In this document: positions 44,448 through 54,078 of the stretch, piece after piece | Layout of the letters: each line of letters begins with the position of its first letter | Position numbering within the stretch: the first letter of the stretch is position 1 | Source: DATKEJ01 sp963768715 | Lineage (GTDB): Bacteria; Bacteroidota; Rhodothermia; Rhodothermales; DATKEJ01 | Assembly: GCA_963768715.1 (NCBI GenBank) | Contig: CAVYJC010000007.1 | Location: forward strand, 496,001 to 560,000 | DNA length: 64,000 bases | Direction: 5' to 3' | Notes under the pieces: model-generated | What the model was told of the DNA's origin: nothing | The model's database searches: none | Seen by the model: only the letters and a program-made list of their open reading frames with translations | Program-made: the position numbers and the translations under genes

Positions 44448-45860
44448 TTAAAGACCCGCTACCTGGAACTGCTCGAGCTTTCCGTCAGGATAGACGAAGG
44501 TAGATACTCGGAGAACGTGATTTCCGCAGCGAACTTCATAGCTCCGATAGGTCATCCCGCCCCGGAGTACTTGCCGGGTCATTGCGAACTCAGTCGGCGG
44601 CCCGAGTGGGCCCAGGCTCGAACCGAAATCGGCGAGCGCCTCCTCGCTGAAGTAGGCGTTGGCGTTGTCGCTGAAGAGGGACCGGTCGATCCTGCCTTGT
44701 TGAAGTCCTTCGAATACGGCCCGAGCCTGCTCCGTAGCGAGCCGGCTTTCGGCATCGTTGATCGTGAACAATGCATCGGCGATCCGCCGCGCGATTTGAG
44801 ACGCGGCTCCCGTAGCATCGAGATTCACAAGAACTACCACGCCTGCTCCCTCATCCGGGTAGATCATGTTGGCGGCGGTAAAACCCGACACTTCACCAGT
44901 ATGCGAGATCAGGCGGTGGCCGCGCTCGAGCGCCACGTCCACGCCCAGACCGTAGCCCGTCCCTACGCCGTCAGCGAGCCGCACTTCGGTCTGCTGTTCG
45001 CGGTATGAGGCCGGCTTCAGGATCGTCTGGTCGATCACCGACAGGTCCCACTTTGCGAGATCCGTAGCCGTCATGGCCAGCTCGCCCGCCGCAAACATCC
45101 AGCCGGACCCTTCCTTCGGAGCCTCGCGAGCGGGTCCTAGCGCAAAGCGACGATACCGCATGGGTTCGCCGGATCCGAGTGCTCCTTCGTCCGTGATCAC
45201 GACGGACTCCAGACCGAGCTTCGTGAAGACTTCCTTTTGGAGGAACGAAACGAGCGACATTCCCGCCGCCTTTTCCACGATCAACCCGGCGATCACGTAG
45301 TTCGTGTTGCTGTATTGCCACTTCGTGCCCGGATCGAAGTCGAGCGGCTTGCGGGCCCACCCATCGACGATCTGTTGTGCCGTTATCGGCAGCAGCATCG
45401 GCGGCATCACGTAGTCTTCAGGCCAGTAGTCCTGGTACCCGGACGTCATCGAGAGAATCTGCCGGACTGTGACTTCATCTGCTCGAGTCAAATCAGGCAG
45501 CCAGCGGCTCACTTTGTCGTCCAGCGTAAGCTTGCCACGCTCGGCCAGGAGGAGTATCGCTGCAGCCGTGAATTGCTTGCTGATCGACCCGATACTGTAC
45601 CTCATGGCAGGTGATGCCTCCATCGGAGGATCAAGGCGCGCCTGCCCGAACGCTTTCGTATATACAATCGCCCCGTGGCGGATGACGGCCACCGATGCAC
45701 TCGGGGCGCCCGTGCGGGCCAGCACCTGAATGGCAGCGCTGTCGACAACGGTTGCAATTTCTGCCGGCAGCGTGTTCTGGGCCGGCGCCGGGATGGCCTG
45801 CGTCATCGCAGCCGCCAGCGTCAGGATGCTGATCGTGAAGAGTCTGTTCAGGGCACGCAT
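44448..45860 (-). CDS. Secreted serine hydrolase of beta-lactamase/penicillin-binding (class C) family
   Basis: Signal peptide MRALNRLFTISILTLAAAM ... APAQ. Active-site motifs: SIGSISK (SxxK), QYSNTNY (YxN) and SHTGEVSGF (HTG replacing KTG). A ~100-residue C-terminal domain follows. Members include D-amino acid peptidases, esterases and beta-lactamase-like proteins, so the substrate is open. Start ATG 45860 is chosen over the longer frame from 45956, since it opens the signal peptide. Stands alone, followed by heptad repeats. Confidence 0.9.
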   Translation of the reverse strand: MRALNRLFTISILTLAAAMTQAIPAPAQNTLPAEIATVVDSAAIQVLARTGAPSASVAVIRHGAIVYTKAFGQARLDPPMEASPAMRYSIGSISKQFTAAAILLLAERGKLTLDDKVSRWLPDLTRADEVTVRQILSMTSGYQDYWPEDYVMPPMLLPITAQQIVDGWARKPLDFDPGTKWQYSNTNYVIAGLIVEKAAGMSLVSFLQKEVFTKLGLESVVITDEGALGSGEPMRYRRFALGPAREAPKEGSGWMFAAGELAMTATDLAKWDLSVIDQTILKPASYREQQTEVRLADGVGTGYGLGVDVALERGHRLISHTGEVSGFTAANMIYPDEGAGVVVLVNLDATGAASQIARRIADALFTINDAESRLATEQARAVFEGLQQGRIDRSLFSDNANAYFSEEALADFGSSLGPLGPPTEFAMTRQVLRGGMTYRSYEVRCGNHVLRVSTFVYPDGKLEQFQVAGL

Positions 45861-45962
45861 CGGATCTTGCTTTTGGTTGGATGCCAAGGATATCCGTACG
45901 CCGACCAGCGACCAAACATCGCACGCGGGATTCACGTTTGATTCATCGACACGCATCCTCGA

Positions 45963-45997
45963 GAACCGCGAACTCCGAACGGCGAACCCCGAACTTA
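45963..45997. repeat. Heptad tandem repeat, 5 units (GAACNNC type)
   Basis: GAACCGC, GAACTCC, GAACGGC, GAACCCC and GAACTTA. The last unit contains the stop codon (45995-45997, minus strand) of the DUF1501 gene. Confidence 0.8.
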
Positions 45998-47536
45998 CTT
46001 CATGACCGTCATCAACCGGGTCTCCGTGCCCGATTCCTTTTCGAGACGCAGGACGTACGATCCGGCAGGAAGACGAGAGCCATCAAAATCGAGAGAATGT
46101 GCCCCGGAGCCCATGTAGTCGGACACGAGGTCGAGGACGCGTCTCCCCTGGACATCGTATACAGAGAGGCTGGCGCGGCCGGGATTCTCGAGACCAAAAG
46201 CGATCGTCGTTCTCGTTCGGAACGGATTCGGGTAGTTCGTCAGATTCGTTCGATCGCCGGGGGTCTCGCTCGAACTCGACGTCCCGACCCCGGATTGAAC
46301 AAAATCGATAAACGGGTACTCCGATCCGAGCAGCATGGATACGTCGTCTGGTTCCATTCCCATCCAGTTGACCAGCGTCGTGGCGTACACCGAGCGGAAA
46401 TCGGTCGTAGGAGCCACATTGCCGTTCTTATCGAGATCGTTCAAGGAGGGAAGCTCACTGTAGACGCCGCCGAGGATACCCGGACCGAACGCAAACATGG
46501 GTGCCGCCGTACCGTGATCCGTGCCGCCGGAGCCGTTTTCGTAGGGCCTGCGCCCAAATTCGGAAAACGTCAGGGCCATGACGTCGCCTGCGGCATCGTC
46601 AATCTCGAGATCCGAAAAGAAGGCCTGCACCGATGCGGCGAGATTGCCGAGCAGCTCCTCCTGCCGATCGAGCTGGTTGCCATGCGTATCGAAACTGCCC
46701 AACTCGACGAGATAGATCTGCGTCTTGAGCCCTCCTTTGATCATCTGCGACACGATAGCCAGCGACGAACCGAGCGGATTCTCCGGATACTCGACACGAT
46801 TCAAACCGTTGGCGGCCGCCTCCTGGATAAGCTGTCCGAACGTCAGGGCTTCATTTGCCGAACGCCGAACAAATGCCAGTTCGTTTCCGCCAAACGTCGC
46901 GGGGACATCCTCCTCGTCGTAGAGCGAGCCCGTCGCCACGAGACGATCAAACGCTGCGCCATTGTTTATCGCGATACCCATCCGAGCCGACGGACCCTGA
47001 AAAAGCAGAGGCTGAGATCCACCAACCCGTAGGGCCAGTGGGTAACCGGGCGGTTCCTCTAGAAAATCGGGGTATTCCAAGTCCAGCGCGTTGCCTACCC
47101 AACCGGTCAACTTTCCCGACGTATCCGTCGAGGCCGTGGTCCAAATGTCCGTCGATTCGAAATGCGACAGACTGGCATTGGGGTAGCCGGCGCCTTGAAT
47201 GACCGCCATCTGACCGGAGAGCCATGTGTTCTGCAGCGGAGCCATAGAGGGATGCATGCCAAGCTCGGCGTTCAGCGACACCGTCTCATTTGCCGGGATC
47301 GCAAGAGTGGGCCGGAGATTGTAGTACAGGTCGTTCCGCACCGGCACAATCGTATTAAAGCCGTCGTTGCCTCCTTTGAGCTGGATAAGCACAAGTCGTC
47401 GATCCGGATTTAGAGACAAAAGGCTTGCCATCCTCGAGCGCGGCGCCGTGGCATAGAGCGGAATCCGATACAGCGACAAGCCTACCGTTGCGGTTGCTCC
47501 CAGCAGGGTGCCCAGGAAATCCCTCCTCGACCACAT
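45995..47536 (-). CDS. DUF1501-family exported protein with type IX-like sorting domain
   Basis: 513 aa. The N-terminus WSRRDFLGTLLGATATVGLS is a twin-arginine signal. The DUF1501 (sulfatase-fold-related) core shows LVLIQLKGGNDGFNTIVPV, HFESTDIWTTAS, ELGSFDTHGNQ and FSEFGRRPYENGSGGTDHGT. The C-terminal sorting domain begins LTNYPNPFRTRTTIAFGL and ends SGTETRLMTVMK. DUF1501 genes are usually paired with DUF1800 genes, as here; the biochemical role is unknown. The DUF1800 gene lies upstream with a 90-bp gap. Confidence 0.92.
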   Translation of the reverse strand: MWSRRDFLGTLLGATATVGLSLYRIPLYATAPRSRMASLLSLNPDRRLVLIQLKGGNDGFNTIVPVRNDLYYNLRPTLAIPANETVSLNAELGMHPSMAPLQNTWLSGQMAVIQGAGYPNASLSHFESTDIWTTASTDTSGKLTGWVGNALDLEYPDFLEEPPGYPLALRVGGSQPLLFQGPSARMGIAINNGAAFDRLVATGSLYDEEDVPATFGGNELAFVRRSANEALTFGQLIQEAAANGLNRVEYPENPLGSSLAIVSQMIKGGLKTQIYLVELGSFDTHGNQLDRQEELLGNLAASVQAFFSDLEIDDAAGDVMALTFSEFGRRPYENGSGGTDHGTAAPMFAFGPGILGGVYSELPSLNDLDKNGNVAPTTDFRSVYATTLVNWMGMEPDDVSMLLGSEYPFIDFVQSGVGTSSSSETPGDRTNLTNYPNPFRTRTTIAFGLENPGRASLSVYDVQGRRVLDLVSDYMGSGAHSLDFDGSRLPAGSYVLRLEKESGTETRLMTVMK

Positions 47537-47626
47537 GCGATGATGCGCTTCGTGACCGGCGCCTCCGCAGGCGGCGCATTCATGATCGATTATTCGGTCT
47601 GTCGGCCATGGTCATTCGGTTGGATT

Positions 47627-49082
47627 TCAGGCAAGCTGGTATTCAGGCAGCTGCATCAGATAGGCGATGTAGTTGCCCAACCGGGCGAGTCCCCCGTCCG
47701 AATCCGGATCCCATTCGTATGAGGGGGTGCCGTCGAGCAGCGTTTCCACAAGGCCGTCCAGATCCTCGTCGTCCGGGCGGTAAGGGGGAAAGCAGAGTTG
47801 CCAACTCTCCCGCGACGATCCAGGGATCTGCGGGATTGCTGAGATTCGAAATCACACCCTGTGGATTGCCGAGCACGGCGAATCCCTGTGCCAGCGTCCA
47901 TCGTTCGGTCAGGCTGGCACTGGAGATCCAGTCGCGATGCCCCGGCCAGCCCGAAACGTCCGGCGGATTGAAGAGAATCTGGCCAAGCTGCTCCTGGAGA
48001 CGAAAGGCGACCTGAAAAATGGTGGTGTTCCGAAAGTTTCGCTCAGGATCGACGGCGCCGTCGCGAACGAAGGCAAGGAAGAACTGGACGGGCGACTTGA
48101 TTTGCGCTCCGTAGAAGACCTCGTCGAAGAAATGTGCGCTCTTCAGGAGCGTGCGGATGACCGGTTCTATCTCAAAATCACTGTCGACAAGTACTCCCGC
48201 AAGTTGCTCGACGATCCCCGCATCCGGCTCGACGTACACGAACTGCCTGTACAGTTCCGAACAGACAAAGCGTGCCACCTCCTCTCCACGCTCTTGAAAG
48301 ATCAAATCGACAACGTCGTCGTACCCGAAATTTCCGGTCTGACCGAAAATGGTCTTCTCACCGTCATCGTGAAGCTGAGGATCAAAGAACACGGTGTTCG
48401 TGAATCGATTGAGACGCCAGCCGGTCAGAGCGCGAGCGATCTCCTTGATGTCGTCTTCCGTGTAGTTGCCGATGCCCATCGTGAAGAGCTCCAGCAATTC
48501 GCGGGCATAATTCTCGTTCGGCTTGCCGGCTATATTTTCGACGCCGTCCAGATAGATGAGCATGGCCGGTGTGAGGCCGATCTGACGAACGAACGCCTTG
48601 AAATCTCCCAGCGCGTGTGTCCGCAGAAGCGTCACATAATCATAGGCATAGGTGGCAGTCTTGTAGACGGAGAACTCCGTCACGAAATGGTTCGACCAGA
48701 AAAGCGCCATTTGTTCGCGCAGGCCGTTCTCGAAAAGTCGCTGATACCATTCCACACTCAATGCAACGTAGTGCTCGCGATTCGATTGCTGATAGGCCTG
48801 CCGATCTGCATCGGACGAGCCTCTCGGCGGCGGAACCTCGTCTGACCAGGGAGGAGGTTCCGGGAGGGGTTCGGCCACTGCGGCGTCAACAATCTGATCG
48901 ACAGCCTCAGCGGGATCCATCGCCAGAAGGTCCTTCGCAGAGTAAAGGTCCGGACCTGATTGCGTTCTGCGCAGCAGATGCGCGACGCGAGACAGGTCCC
49001 ACGGCTCGTTCTCAGACGGAACGTAAGGCTCGAGTCCGGCCGACGAGCGGCGGTGGGCGATCATCGGGAAGGTCCGAATCAT
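47627..49082 (-). CDS. DUF1800-family protein with apparent frameshift near its 3' end
   Basis: Partner of the DUF1501 gene. Core motifs: WDLSRVAHLLRRT, MALFWSNHFVTEF, NENYARELLELFTMG, ALTGWRLN and FNPPDVSGWPGHRDWISSAS. In the plain frame the end becomes Arg/Gly-rich nonsense (LPPGRRGSGRPCGN) and stops at 47643. In the next frame, from about 47795-47815, it reads CFPPYRPDDEDLDGLVETLL, DGTPSYEWDPDSDGG and YLMQLPEYQLA, which is the expected family C-terminus, stopping at 47627. Span is one base over a multiple of three. Start ATG 49082 or 49064. No signal peptide is visible, unlike its partner. Confidence 0.85.
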
Positions 49083-49415
49083 CCTCTGGCGGATTTGTGC
49101 AGCGGGTCCATTCGTGGGCCTCGTTAGGGCACTTCGACAAATAGTACACCAAAAAAGGCGGGTCACCCCCAATCGCAACCAAACTCACGGTCCTCTCAGG
49201 TACATCTTGCGGGGCGATTCCGGCTTCTGGGCTCTTCCACGCCCAAGACTGCGGATCTCACCGTGGCGACGCCTATCGATGCGATCTTGGCGACTTAGCT
49301 CCGGACGAACATACATTATGGTTACCCTCCCTCACCTCAACACCAGCCAGTTCATGTGGGACACTTCGCGGAAAATGAACAATCCACGCCGCAAACCCCG
49401 GAGAAAGAAGCTGCA
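49083..49415. other. Divergent gap, no gene seen
   Basis: Lies between the DUF1800 gene and the HExxH membrane protein gene, which point away from each other, so promoters for both are expected; none could be placed with confidence. No repeat or RNA gene is visible. Confidence 0.4.
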
Positions 49416-50220
49416 ATGAATGCCCGAATCGACTGGTTGACGGTGGCCGCGATCAGTGTCGTCGCGTATGTCATCCAAAACGTCCTGCACGAGGCAGCGG
49501 GCCACGGAGGCATGTGCCTCCTGCTCGGCGGGGATCCCACCGCGCTATCAACAGCCTACTTCGACATGGTGGACGGGTCCGTCAGTCCCGTCGGTCGAAA
49601 GCTCGTTGCCGCAGGGGGGACGATCGCAAACCTCCTCGCCGGTGGACTCTTCTGGGTCGCACTCCGGGCCACCCCGACGTCACGGTCATCTGTGAGATTC
49701 TTCATTTGGCTCTCGATGACAATCAACCTCTTGACCGGGACGGGTTACTTCCTGTTTTCAGGTGTATCGCAGGTCGGAGACTGGGTCGTCGTCATCAGCG
49801 GATTCGAGCCCCACTGGTTCTGGACCGCCGCTCTCATCGTCGTCGGTCTGTCCACTTACCTCCTCAGTATCTGGCTGGCGCTGAAGACTCTCAATCCATT
49901 GATCGGGGCCGATGATACGCTTCGACTAAAACGGGCATTCGACCTCTCTTTCAAGCCTTACCTCGTGGGCTGCATAGCTACCACAGTCGGTGCCGCTCTG
50001 AATCCCGTGTCGCCGGTCTTCATATTGACGTCTGCGGCCGCAAACTTCGGTGGAACGTCAGGGCTCGCCTGGATGACGCAGCTCTACAAACGCGCATGGT
50101 TCAAGCCTCAGGATGTAGAGCCACCGATCGACCATGCCAAGGTCATGGGCGTGGATTGCCACGGCAGGTGTCGTTCTCCTCGGTCATATTCTCGTACTTG
50201 GGCCGTCAGTGACCTTCTGA
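49416..50220 (+). CDS. Membrane HExxH protein (M50-like), apparent frameshift near C-terminus
   Basis: An integral membrane protein with about seven helices. Helix 1 carries the zinc-protease-like motif NVLHEAAGHGG (HExxH), as in site-2 protease relatives; the third ligand motif is not certain, and such proteins are often uncharacterised. In the plain frame the C-terminus is nonsense and runs to 50375, overlapping the convergent lipoprotein gene. In the next frame, from about 50135, it reads RSWAWIATAGVVLLGHILVL, GPSVTF and stop at 50220, a good final helix. The 805-bp span is one base over a multiple of three. ATG 49416 follows AGAAAGAAG and is preferred over 49356. Confidence 0.7.
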
Positions 50221-50278
50221 TCTGGGCCCTGTTGATAGTTTCCGCATCGTGCTCGCGGGATCTGCGACGTAGCCGAAC

Positions 50279-50857
50279 CTACTCGTTCTGGTTCAGGAAA
50301 CCGGGTATCTGGCTCTTGCTCGCCGCAAGCCCCACGACGGCGTCGTCGGGTTTTGCATCGGGTCCCAGAAGTTGATAGGACGGTAAATACTCAACCCAGG
50401 CGGACCGATTGGGCCCCTCGTCGAGCACGTCTTCTTCCCTATTCTCGAACTCGATGGTCGTATTCGACACGATGAAAGTCAGCTTGGAACCGTCGAACCG
50501 TCCGGCGATGAGGGCATTGTCCGTCTCGTCCGCCGAAACGATGTACAGCCCCCTCGACTTCACGAACACGAACAGGTAGACGAATTGATCGGTGGACAGA
50601 TTGATGCGGTCGCTCCGCAACTTGCCGTTGATCTTGAAATGGGCGTCCAAGAGCTCGAGTCCCGGTCCGGTCTCCACGGGTGCGACGAAATTACGCCTTA
50701 CCGGATCTACGATGTCGGGTCGTTCACAGGCTGAAACCGAGAACCAGTACAGTGCCATCAGGAGAGCACTGCGCACCCCGCAACTGGCGAGCCGGGGCCT
50801 TGGAGGAAGAAATACCGGGGACTGCATGCCACTGATGGAGGGTGACCGCGGAATCAC
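50279..50857 (-). CDS. Lipoprotein of unknown function
   Basis: 192 aa. Lipobox in LLMALYWFSVSAC with the cysteine near residue 44, so the true start may be downstream of ATG 50857. The mature part begins with an acidic linker and contains FVYLFVFVKSRGLYIVSADE and FDGSKLTFIVSNTTIEFENR, suggesting a beta-rich fold. No family recognised; neighbours give no hint. Confidence 0.65.
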   Translation of the reverse strand: MIPRSPSISGMQSPVFLPPRPRLASCGVRSALLMALYWFSVSACERPDIVDPVRRNFVAPVETGPGLELLDAHFKINGKLRSDRINLSTDQFVYLFVFVKSRGLYIVSADETDNALIAGRFDGSKLTFIVSNTTIEFENREEDVLDEGPNRSAWVEYLPSYQLLGPDAKPDDAVVGLAASKSQIPGFLNQNE

Positions 50858-50923
50858 TCATGGTTGATTCCTAGACATGCGGGAAGCTGTCGATTGTCGA
50901 AGACAAGCGAAAGTCAAATCGCT

Positions 50924-51289
50924 CTACCCGAGCACTTCGATCCGATCTTCGGCGTTCGGAACGGCGCACAGGAAGACGAACGGCTCATCACCGATCGCCT
51001 CGTACCAGTGGGGCGCCCCAGCGGGGATGTAGACGACGTCGTCGCGCTCTACTTCAAAGACCTCGTCCTCGATGCCAACCCGCGCGCGTCCCTGAAGGAC
51101 ATACTGTTCATGCTCAACGGTATTCGTATGGCGCGGCATGCCGCCGCCAGGTTCCATGATGAACCGCCGGAGAGCAAAGTTGGGTCCTTCATTCGGGCCG
51201 ATCAGGATCTGCCTCTTCGTGGCCGTCCCGGCTTTGACACCATCCGACTGGACGTCGGCTACGTGCCTCACAAATTTCGATGCACTCAT
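50924..51289 (-). CDS. Cupin-domain protein
   Basis: 121-aa single cupin. Metal-site motifs are GGMPRHTNTVEHEQYVLQG (cupin 1, with two His and Glu) and IPAGAPHWYEAIGDEP (cupin 2). The His/Glu pattern fits a small metal-binding cupin such as a sugar isomerase or regulator; specificity is unknown. ATG 51289 (MSASKFVRHVADV) is chosen; the longer frame adds a stretch with no family match. It sits next to the surface-glycan genes but may be unrelated. Confidence 0.85.
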   Translation of the reverse strand: MSASKFVRHVADVQSDGVKAGTATKRQILIGPNEGPNFALRRFIMEPGGGMPRHTNTVEHEQYVLQGRARVGIEDEVFEVERDDVVYIPAGAPHWYEAIGDEPFVFLCAVPNAEDRIEVLG

Positions 51290-51395
51290 TTTCGTTTCCT
51301 CAAGAAGGACGAGTAAGGTACCGAACCCGAAATCTCCTGCCAACAATCCGAATGACAAACAATTGGTTGCACGCATACCGGGCGGCGGTCACGTG

Positions 51396-52607
51396 TCAGG
51401 ACGCCGGCACATTCCATCGATCCGGCGGATCCGGGATGAGTTGCTCCAGCCGTCCGGTGCGATGCGCCTCGACGATTATGTCGTAGCAACGGCTGATGCG
51501 ATCAAAGGTTACGTTCCAGTCGTATCCGAGCGCGTACTGGCGAAGCTGATCAGACTTCGATGGCCCCGTCGTCTCGATGTGCCGGCGGAGGTGGTCGACA
51601 AAGGACGCGCCGTCTCTCGCCCGGTAGGGTTCGAGCACGCCCGAACGGCGCACTAATTCTGCCGCCGCACCGGCATCGGGCGCCACGACAGGCGTGCCGC
51701 AGGCCAGTGCCTCCGCAATCGCGAGGCCAAAGGTTTCGTCGTTGCTCATCGACAGAAATACGTCCGCAGATGCCATCAACCGCGCGACCTCCTCGCGATC
51801 CGACACGAAGGGAAGGCGCGTCACTTCCGGGTATTTTCCGATAAATCGAGCAACATGCTCTTCGTACGGCCCATGGCCGCCAATTACGAGTTGGATTCTG
51901 TCCGGGTCACGAAAAGTCGGATAGGAATCCATCAGCAGATCGATCCCCTTTTCGGTCGTAAGCCGGGCCAGGAACAGGACGAGCTTCTTGTCCCCGTCGG
52001 CCCCGAGCTGCGCTCGGAGCTTCTCGTCGTAGCGATCAGGCCTGAACGTGTCTGCATCGACACCTAGAGGCGTCCTGAAAAGGCGGCGCAGTCCAAATCC
52101 GTAAAGCTTCTCGAGCACGTAGTCGCTCGCTCCAAAAACGGCCGTCATCCGAGCGTATGCCCAGTGGACGTGCTTTCCGGCCAACCGGGATGCCGGACCG
52201 GCCAGACGGCGGCTCCACCACGACGTGATTTTACGAACGTAAGCATCCGGATAGTCGGCGTGATAAAAACCGACCATAGGTATCGACGCGCCCCTCAGCG
52301 CACGGGGTACGATGAGCGGCAGAACGTAGGGACTGCCGATCTCGATCACGTCCGGCTCGAAATCTCGCAAGACGCGACGGACGGCCGTTTTCGAAACGAT
52401 CAGCCGATAACCGGATCTGCCGATCCTGACGGCTGGGACATGAAACAGGCAGGTGCTTCCCTCGTCGATCCGTTCGTACCTGTCTGACGGCACAACAAGA
52501 CAGTAGGGGACGTCACGATCGCGATAGTACGCTCGTTTCCTGTCGTGGTAGACCCTGACGCCGCCACCGACGGGCGAATAGAAATTGTTTATGTCACAGA
52601 TCCGCAT
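51396..52607 (-). CDS. Family 4 glycosyltransferase
   Basis: 403-aa GT-B enzyme. N-terminal domain opens INNFYSPVGGGVRVYHDRK; C-terminal donor-binding domain has LVLFLARLTTEKGIDLLMD, VIGGHGPYEEHVA and the E-x7-E motif in SNDETFGLAIAEALACGTPV. Probably acts in assembly of a surface polysaccharide or glycolipid. Followed 15 bp upstream (in transcription order) by the CDP-glycerol phosphotransferase-like gene. Confidence 0.9.
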   Translation of the reverse strand: MRICDINNFYSPVGGGVRVYHDRKRAYYRDRDVPYCLVVPSDRYERIDEGSTCLFHVPAVRIGRSGYRLIVSKTAVRRVLRDFEPDVIEIGSPYVLPLIVPRALRGASIPMVGFYHADYPDAYVRKITSWWSRRLAGPASRLAGKHVHWAYARMTAVFGASDYVLEKLYGFGLRRLFRTPLGVDADTFRPDRYDEKLRAQLGADGDKKLVLFLARLTTEKGIDLLMDSYPTFRDPDRIQLVIGGHGPYEEHVARFIGKYPEVTRLPFVSDREEVARLMASADVFLSMSNDETFGLAIAEALACGTPVVAPDAGAAAELVRRSGVLEPYRARDGASFVDHLRRHIETTGPSKSDQLRQYALGYDWNVTFDRISRCYDIIVEAHRTGRLEQLIPDPPDRWNVPAS

Positions 52608-52622
52608 GCAGTTGCCGCCGCT

Positions 52623-53828
52623 TCACGATCGGTCGCTCAAAACAGACTCACGGTCGTTCCTTTCCTCAACCAGATTAACGAGCGCCTGCCATATTCTCTC
52701 GCAATTCCTTCCGTCTGCACCGAGCATGTGGCGGTCGAGGAAGGCGCGGGACTTTTCGGCGCAACAATCAGGATCGTCGAGCGATAAATCAACGTGGCCG
52801 AGCAGCTCTTCGAAGCTGTGTGAGAGTAGACCTCCGTTATCTTCCAGAGGCAGCTTCCAGATGCTGCGCGCCCGGTCGACCGTCTTGGTACGAACGCCCG
52901 TAATGGTGTACTGTCGCCACGAGTGCTGCTCGTCGGCGTCGGCAACCGGGTAAATGTGTATGGATGGACGCTCAGTTGCGTAGAACAGGTTCGCTATGCT
53001 ACTGAAATTGGAGATCAGGACATCGGCAATCTGCATGTCGAGATAGTTGTCCGGCGACGTGTCCTTGAATTTCAGCTGGACATTCGGATATCGGGTCGAT
53101 AGGCCGGACAGAAAACTGCGGTACTTCCTGTCGAACCGATACGAGTCATGCAGGCGGAGAATCACGTTTGCGTCACGCTCCGAAATTCTGCGGATGAGAC
53201 GATCCGTCAAGACTTCGTCATCGCCCCAATGCTCGAAACAGGGTCCATAGTGCCACGTCGGCGCGATGAGCACGGTCTTTCGGCCGACGACGTCGAAAGG
53301 ATAGTATGGCTGCGCCAGCTTCCGGTCGAGTGGGACCCTGAGATCGTCGTGGCTGGCCGCTCCCAGCACCCGGCAATTGGCCTCATGGATTCGGCTCACC
53401 TCGGTCCTGTGCTTCATATCCCACGGTCCGAAGCAAAGCCAGCGAAAGCGCGGATTCGGGACGCGCACGTCCCCCCAGAGTCGACCCAGCGATCGGAAGA
53501 GCCATTTGAATTCTTTTTCGTCGTTGGGTCCCTTCCAGCCGAAACCGTGCCACATCATGAACGCCTTTGGCGACGTTCGGCGGAGCGGAAGATGATTGTC
53601 CATAATCGTCACGTCCGGTCTGAACGACGGCACGCCAAACAAGTGATGGTGCGCGCGGCGGCGGATGAAATCGACCTGCAGCGGAAAGAGTTTGGCAACG
53701 CCCTGCTTCATGAAGGTGTCAGGATCGTCCATTACGACCTTTACGTTGACCTCCGGGCGTTCCGATAGATACTTGACGAAACTCCACAGGTCGGCACCGA
53801 ACGTCGTTGCCCAGACCAGAATGTTCAT
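52623..53828 (-). CDS. CDP-glycerol glycerophosphotransferase (TagB/TagF)-family protein
   Basis: 401 aa. Family motifs: KAFMMWHGFGWKGPNDEKEF, VLIAPTWHYGPCF, LKFKDTSPDNYLDMQIADVL and LISNFSSIANLFYATERPSI (each part typical of PF04464). These enzymes move glycerol-phosphate or ribitol-phosphate from CDP donors, classically in teichoic acid synthesis; Gram-negative homologues decorate capsules or O-antigens. First gene of a two-gene minus-strand unit with the GT4 gene. Confidence 0.87.
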   Translation of the reverse strand: MNILVWATTFGADLWSFVKYLSERPEVNVKVVMDDPDTFMKQGVAKLFPLQVDFIRRRAHHHLFGVPSFRPDVTIMDNHLPLRRTSPKAFMMWHGFGWKGPNDEKEFKWLFRSLGRLWGDVRVPNPRFRWLCFGPWDMKHRTEVSRIHEANCRVLGAASHDDLRVPLDRKLAQPYYPFDVVGRKTVLIAPTWHYGPCFEHWGDDEVLTDRLIRRISERDANVILRLHDSYRFDRKYRSFLSGLSTRYPNVQLKFKDTSPDNYLDMQIADVLISNFSSIANLFYATERPSIHIYPVADADEQHSWRQYTITGVRTKTVDRARSIWKLPLEDNGGLLSHSFEELLGHVDLSLDDPDCCAEKSRAFLDRHMLGADGRNCERIWQALVNLVEERNDRESVLSDRS

Positions 53829-54078
53829 GGAATAGAGATGGGGTCAGGAGAGGAGCGTGCAGGCTTCAATTTTCGATTTCATCGTTCGGTACAACGTGGA
53901 TGCCACCGTTTAAGATGCAGGAAATGCCCTCCTCAAATTGGCAAAAAAACGGATCGGTTCCAAGAATGCCCCCTTTCGATTGAGGCTTGGTGGGCTAATT
54001 CCGGCCGACGCCTGATTCGCGAGCGCAGTCGGCGACCGCCTTCCTTAACTTGGCGCCTTCAAACAAGACATTGTTCGC

